Positions 59,865-64,000 of a DNA stretch of 64,000 bases are shown one piece after another (the first letter of the stretch is position 1; every line of letters begins with the position of its first letter). The position numbers were made by a program, and so were the translations under genes. The DNA is from Bursaphelenchus xylophilus (taxonomy: Eukaryota > Nematoda > Chromadorea > Rhabditida > Aphelenchoididae). Location: the NCBI GenBank assembly GCA_904066235.2, contig CAJFCV020000003.1, positions 9,796,001-9,860,000 of the forward strand, given 5' to 3'. The notes beneath the pieces are model-generated. The model had not been told where the DNA came from, made no database searches, and worked only from the letters and a program-made list of their open reading frames with translations.

Positions 59865-61715
59865 GTCGGGACAATAGTGGCGGGTCGCGCACGAAATTTC
59901 CAGCTGCGGGTTGCTGTCTTATAGCCTAAAATTTAATTTGTTCTGTTTTAAACTTCGAAAGTTATGACCAAAAACCTTTTTCTCTAACAACCTCTCCCCG
60001 CTTCCGATAGTGTCTCGGCTGCTATGGCCGCCGAATATCTCGGTCTTCCTTGAAATTGCCTTTTTTGTAAGCTCTAAACTGATTTTCATGACTATGCAAA
60101 TTCAAAAAGTTTCGACGAAAATCGGGCAAAACAGGTGGCATCAACAAGGTTGATGATCAACATTAACAAAAATAAATAAAAAATCCAAATTTTTCTAAAT
60201 ACGCAAGTCTGAATTTTTGCTTTTTTGTTAATGACGCAGATCTTCTTTCAATTTTTTCAGCTCTTCTTTGGTTAAAATACGCAAATTCGAAGGTTTATTT
60301 CCCGTCGTCGGCGTTTAAAGGAATGAATGACTTATTGGGTAAACATCATTCCAAGTGCGGGTTAGCAACAAATATCAGCGTTAAAAATGGCCGATTTCGG
60401 TTTTAAAATACGACGTACTTTTCGTTGACCGGTTTGATGACTTCGGTAAATCAGCGTAGAACAACTGTAGAAGCCGCTGTGGGGATTTTTTTGTGTTTAT
60501 GAAGGAAATTTTTAGTTTTATAAGGTTTTCTTTGAGTTTATGCAATTTTATGATCGTAAATTTGAAAAACAATGATTTTTCTCGATGTTAGGAGATGTTG
60601 AAGCCCTGTAGCCATCCCAACCACTTAGCCCATTCTCTGTTTTGCCCATTAGCACCATCCCATCTTATCCCTTCCCGCATCTCTCTTTTCTCGGATGTTT
60701 CATGCAAATCGATCGCTTTGTTTGTTCAATAAGCCCCACAGATCAAAAGGGCGCTGCAAACCTGAGGATGCGGTGTGAGAAGAAGAGGTGAGGCAAGTAT
60801 GGTCATGTCCGTTCTCTCACCTTTCTTCGCTTGCGGGGGTCTTTGAAAATGGGGTCACTCGCCGCTCTCCCTATCAGGCCAAGATCGGAGCGAAGCGGCT
60901 CTGGATGGGGGGCTCGGAAAGCGCCCCTAAAATGGCCCTCTTTCCCGAGGCGTTGGGGCGAATTTAGCGATCGGTCAAAAGCGGGTCTTCCTCAGGTCCA
61001 CAAAACGGGGAAATCAAAATGAAAATTCCTTTTCCCTTAGAGGCGAAGATGGTCATTTTCCCCTCCTTTTCTGGCTCGATTCCGAAATTTTATCGCTTAT
61101 TTCTTTCTTTAGCACCCGGCCTCTCCCTCTTACCTATTCCACAACCCCCGAGGGCCGATCGATTAGCGTTTTCTTTTGCCGTGCATAAAAACTTTTCGAG
61201 TTTTGTAAACATTTCGGTTGGAATTTGGAAGAATACTTTTGCATACAATAGCTTGGGGTTATAACTTAATGTATTATGAAGATTGGCACAAATTTTGAGG
61301 ACAGTTTAATAAGGGTTGAACACAGGTATTTAGTTCGCGCATTGCGGAGGCAAGCCACATTTTTTGGTCGGAAATCGGTGGGAACTTATTGTTTTTTTTT
61401 TGCAATTTTGAGGTCATGTTTTATCGAATGCAGCGACTACATCATTTCTGCCAAAAAAGCGATTTTTTTGTGGTAAATTTGAATGGCTATGGCTAAAAAC
61501 TTTCGTATTCCCTTGAGCTGCAAAGATCGTTGAGTATCATGCAATTATTTGCCCCTTTGATGCCGGAGATGTAATTTAAATTTCTCTATATTAATAAGCC
61601 ACCTCGATGGTAAATATATCCAAAATATTGTGTAACAAAGCTATACATGCGCTATGTTTCTATTTATTCGATTTTTAAATTTGGACATATTCTAATTTTG
61701 ACCCATTGATTTTCT
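59865..61715. other. intergenic, no gene recognised; GC-rich island at about 60830-61020
   Basis: The island is open in the plus frame from 60831, but the translation has no known features. Upstream 59900-60800 is AT-rich with short plus and minus frames. A dispersed repeat copy (GCAAAGATCGTTGAGTAT) lies at 61520. Confidence 0.45.
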
Positions 61716-61717
61716 AG
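61716..61717 (+). promoter_or_regulatory. probable spliced-leader acceptor directly before the ATG
   Basis: TTGATTTTCTAG ends at 61717 and the ATG starts at 61718. An acceptor touching the start codon is common for trans-spliced nematode genes. Confidence 0.5.
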
Positions 61718-63783
61718 ATGCTCAAACTCCTTGGGATTTTACTGAGCATCACCTGTATTCTCACCAGTAATGCCCAACAGTATGGTCCAATTCTGCCTCC
61801 ACAGCCCCCGCCAAATTCTCCATTATTACCGCCAAATGGCCAAGTAAATAACCAGAGGCAAAATGGCAATTTCGGGAATGTACAGAATGGACAATTTGGA
61901 CGGAACCAAAATAATGTCCAGAGGCCACTATTCGGCCAGAATCCGAATGTTCAGGCGCAGAATCAGAGGATAATCAACCCACAACAGTTGAATCAAGTGA
62001 ATCCAGGCCAAGGAAATGCATTTGGCTCTGCGAATCAGCAAAGTGGCGGGGTGTTTGGACAACAGTAAGTGCATATTTTGCAAGCCGTACTGTTTCAGTA
62101 TTTTGGAGCTAAGTTGTTTTTTGGTTGGAGTTTTGGAATTTTTAGATTTTTTTGAAAAAAAAATCCGGAATATTCGAAGAAAAACATTGTTTTCTAACAA
62201 AGCTAATTCAAAAAAATCGACTGGAATTCGAAAAATTCACATGAGTTTTAACTATTTTTTCATTAATATTTTTCATTATAAAATTACCAGTCGATTTTTC
62301 AAAACATCCCAAAAACTTAATTTTTCAAAATTAAAAAATATATTTTTTCAAATTTTCCCTTCAAAATCGCTTCTACCTTTTAGACAGCCCACAGCACAAC
62401 GAGGCCTTCCTCAAAGTCAATTGGGCCTTCAAAGCCAACAAGGCCAACTTGGCCAAGCTGGTCAACAAGGCCAACTCGGCCTTCAAGGCCAGCGTCAGTC
62501 TCAGCCGCTACTCCGTCCCGGAGTAATGTATGACAGAGTCTCAAACAGTGGCCAATCTCAATTTGGAGGAAGCATAGTGTCCGCCAGTAACTCACCTGGA
62601 ATCTTTATTAATCCTACTCGTCAGGTGGGTAGCGTTGCTTTGAAAAGGGATTTTGGAAGTTTCTTTGTCTTTTTTGGGTAGTTGTTCATTAATATCAGGC
62701 CTTTACTTTTGTCGTATTTTAAACGCCATTTTTTTAGTTTTTGAATAAGATCGACAAATTTTTCCAAACTTTGATGTGTCTCTTTGACAACTAGATGATG
62801 ACTTATACTGGTATTTTTTCAATTTTTGCATGATCTATCCCGATATAGAAGGCAATTTCAGAGAATTTCAGATGATAGTGTTAATAGTTAGTAAAACTAT
62901 GGGGCTGTTCTTGCAGTATAAAGGCGGTCATATAAGATCTCGGAATTTTTTTCCCAAATCGCGATTTTCGGTGCACAAAAAAGTCGACGCCCAAGTCGGA
63001 AAATTGGCGTCGACTTATTTTTTTCTCGGCACCGAATTCTGAAATTCGGTAAATTTTTCTAAGTTTTTCGAAATCAGTGCACAAAGTCTTAAGTCTGCAC
63101 CGAAGACTTAAGTGCTTAAGTCAGCACCGCATTTCGGAATTCGGTGCTGAAAAAATTAAGTTGACGCCAATTTTTCGATTTGGGCGTCGACTTTTTTGTG
63201 CACCGAAAATCGCGATTTGGGGAAAAAAAATTCCGAGATCTTATATGACCTCCTTTATGTATACCATATTCCCAAGAAATCACAAGTAATTATCATTTCG
63301 AGCGTTTACCGCTCTAAAAAGTTTCGACTCCTACGGAATTTATGCCAGTCCTTATATGTAGTAAAACTCTTGTTTTCTCTTTCTTATCACGCAACAATTT
63401 CCTCATAAACCCATCTTCCAAAAAGTTGTTGACTTCTCTTCATTTCTAACACATGAGTCTTCCTTATCACTCCTTCGTTGCCCTCTTCAATAATTCGATA
63501 ATTATATTCGTCTTTCCTCTTCCACGCTCTCCGGAAAAAACGAAAGAATGTTGATTCATCGGAGCCGGTCGATTTTACTGCCCAAACAAGCGACTCATCG
63601 TTTTTAGGGGAGCCGATTGAGTGCGGGCGCAGTGCTCAACCTTCAACTCACTGGATACATCAACGAAAACAAAGCCATGAGAGATGGGAAAACGTGTTAT
63701 TGCCCGCGGGAGGAGTGCACGTTGTTGGAGAATGTGCTGCATCCCTGTTACTTTACATTCACAATCATCATCTCACCGAATGG
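61718..63783 (+). CDS. secreted Q/N/G-rich protein with a cysteine domain, 5' part
   Basis: Three exons join in phase: 61718-62064, 62384-62624 and 63608-63783; the last ends at a GTAGGA donor in phase 2, so the gene continues beyond the window. The start is a signal peptide (MLKLLGILLSITCILTSNAQ), then a Gln/Asn/Gly/Pro-rich region (NGQFGRNQNNVQRPLFGQN and repeats of GQLGLQGQ). The third exon begins a folded domain: AGAVLNLQLTGYINENKA, DGKTCYCPREEC, LHPCYFTFTIIISPNG. A beta strand, a GxxCxC segment and CxxxFxxxI are reminiscent of the MNNL region at the N-terminus of Notch ligands (Delta, Jagged, LAG-2), which would be followed by a DSL domain. That needs the missing 3' exons. A foldback MITE sits in the second intron. 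Confidence 0.7.
62919..63257. mobile_element. foldback MITE, 339 bp, copy 2
   Basis: Same length and sequence type as 22637-22975, in the opposite orientation: ends TAAAGGCGGTCATATAAGAT and ATCTTATATGACCTCCTTTA, interior with GTCGACGCCCAA and ACTTAAGTGCTTAAGTC. TA precedes it at 62917-62918; the right side reads TG, probably a mutated TA. It lies in an intron of the Q/N-rich gene. Confidence 0.88.
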
Positions 63784-64000
63784 GTAGGATCACAAACGAA
63801 AACAGCTAAATAATTCAAAAAAGTCATTATAAAATACGTTGATACCGCCTAGTTTTTTAACGCTCACAAAAAATTTTCGAGCCATCAGGTCTTTGAAATG
63901 GGGCAAAAGGAATTAGACTGAGTCGGTTAAAATTTAGAACATTACATATTTCCTAAAATACGTTTATGATTTTTAGCTTACCCTTTTCTAGAAACCACAG

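Overview
This window is nuclear DNA from a nematode. The evidence is multi-exon genes with short introns (GT...TTTCAG or GT...TTTTAG), AG acceptors placed just upstream of several start codons as expected for spliced-leader trans-splicing, and nematode-typical products: a DPY-31/NAS-35 astacin, DPY-19, an ODR-2/HOT-type Ly6 protein, BED-finger and TIL proteins. The species is not identified. Noncoding DNA is AT-rich, full of short transposons, and broken by a few GC-rich islands.

Layout. 1-1.1 kb: 3' end of a TIL-domain inhibitor gene (+). 1.1-8 kb: no gene; a GC-rich island, a perfect hairpin and a mariner-type MITE. 8.0-8.6 kb: an inverted, broken copy of one exon of the next gene, split by a GGCTCC-rich insertion. 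9.0-13.8 kb: SLC16-type monocarboxylate transporter (+). 15.2-18.8 kb: ODR-2/HOT-like GPI-anchored Ly6 protein (-). 19-23 kb: no gene; a foldback element. 23.2-28.3 kb: DPY-31-like astacin (-), with MITEs and a miRNA-sized hairpin in one intron. 28.3-32.5 kb: no gene. 32.5-34.7 kb: nucleoredoxin-like protein (-). 35.0-37.8 kb: DPY-19 C-mannosyltransferase (+), divergent from the previous gene. 38.3-39.5 kb: Rab35 (+). 40.5-43.0 kb: unknown secreted low-complexity protein (+). 43.5-44.9 kb: short Mad1-like coiled-coil protein (+). 45.0-46.4 kb: a 1.4-kb palindromic element. 46.6-47.05 kb: small cysteine-rich secreted protein (+). 47.5-51.4 kb: two-BED-finger protein (-). 52-61.7 kb: mobile-element territory with two hAT-type elements and a 1.5-kb foldback. 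61.7 kb to the end: first exons of a Q/N-rich secreted protein that runs off the window (+).

How the genes relate. Two products could act in one pathway. DPY-19 C-mannosylates the WxxW motifs of thrombospondin repeats, and the DPY-31-like astacin carries a TSP1 repeat with a WxxWxxW motif. The secreted and surface proteins fit a cuticle, extracellular or neuronal theme, but there is no operon-like spacing. From memory, dpy-31, dpy-19 and rab-35 all lie on C. elegans chromosome III, so the window may keep ancestral linkage.

The most unusual content is noncoding: an inverted MCT exon copy sitting where the transporter pre-mRNA leader would be; two long foldback elements with about 0.5-0.6 kb arms; a family of TA-flanked MITEs sharing an internal GCACAGTGC palindrome; hAT-type elements with GGCCGGGCC ends; and a 10-base word, GTAAAATACG, found far more often than its composition predicts. 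All exon joins were made by hand from frame, splice consensus and protein similarity.
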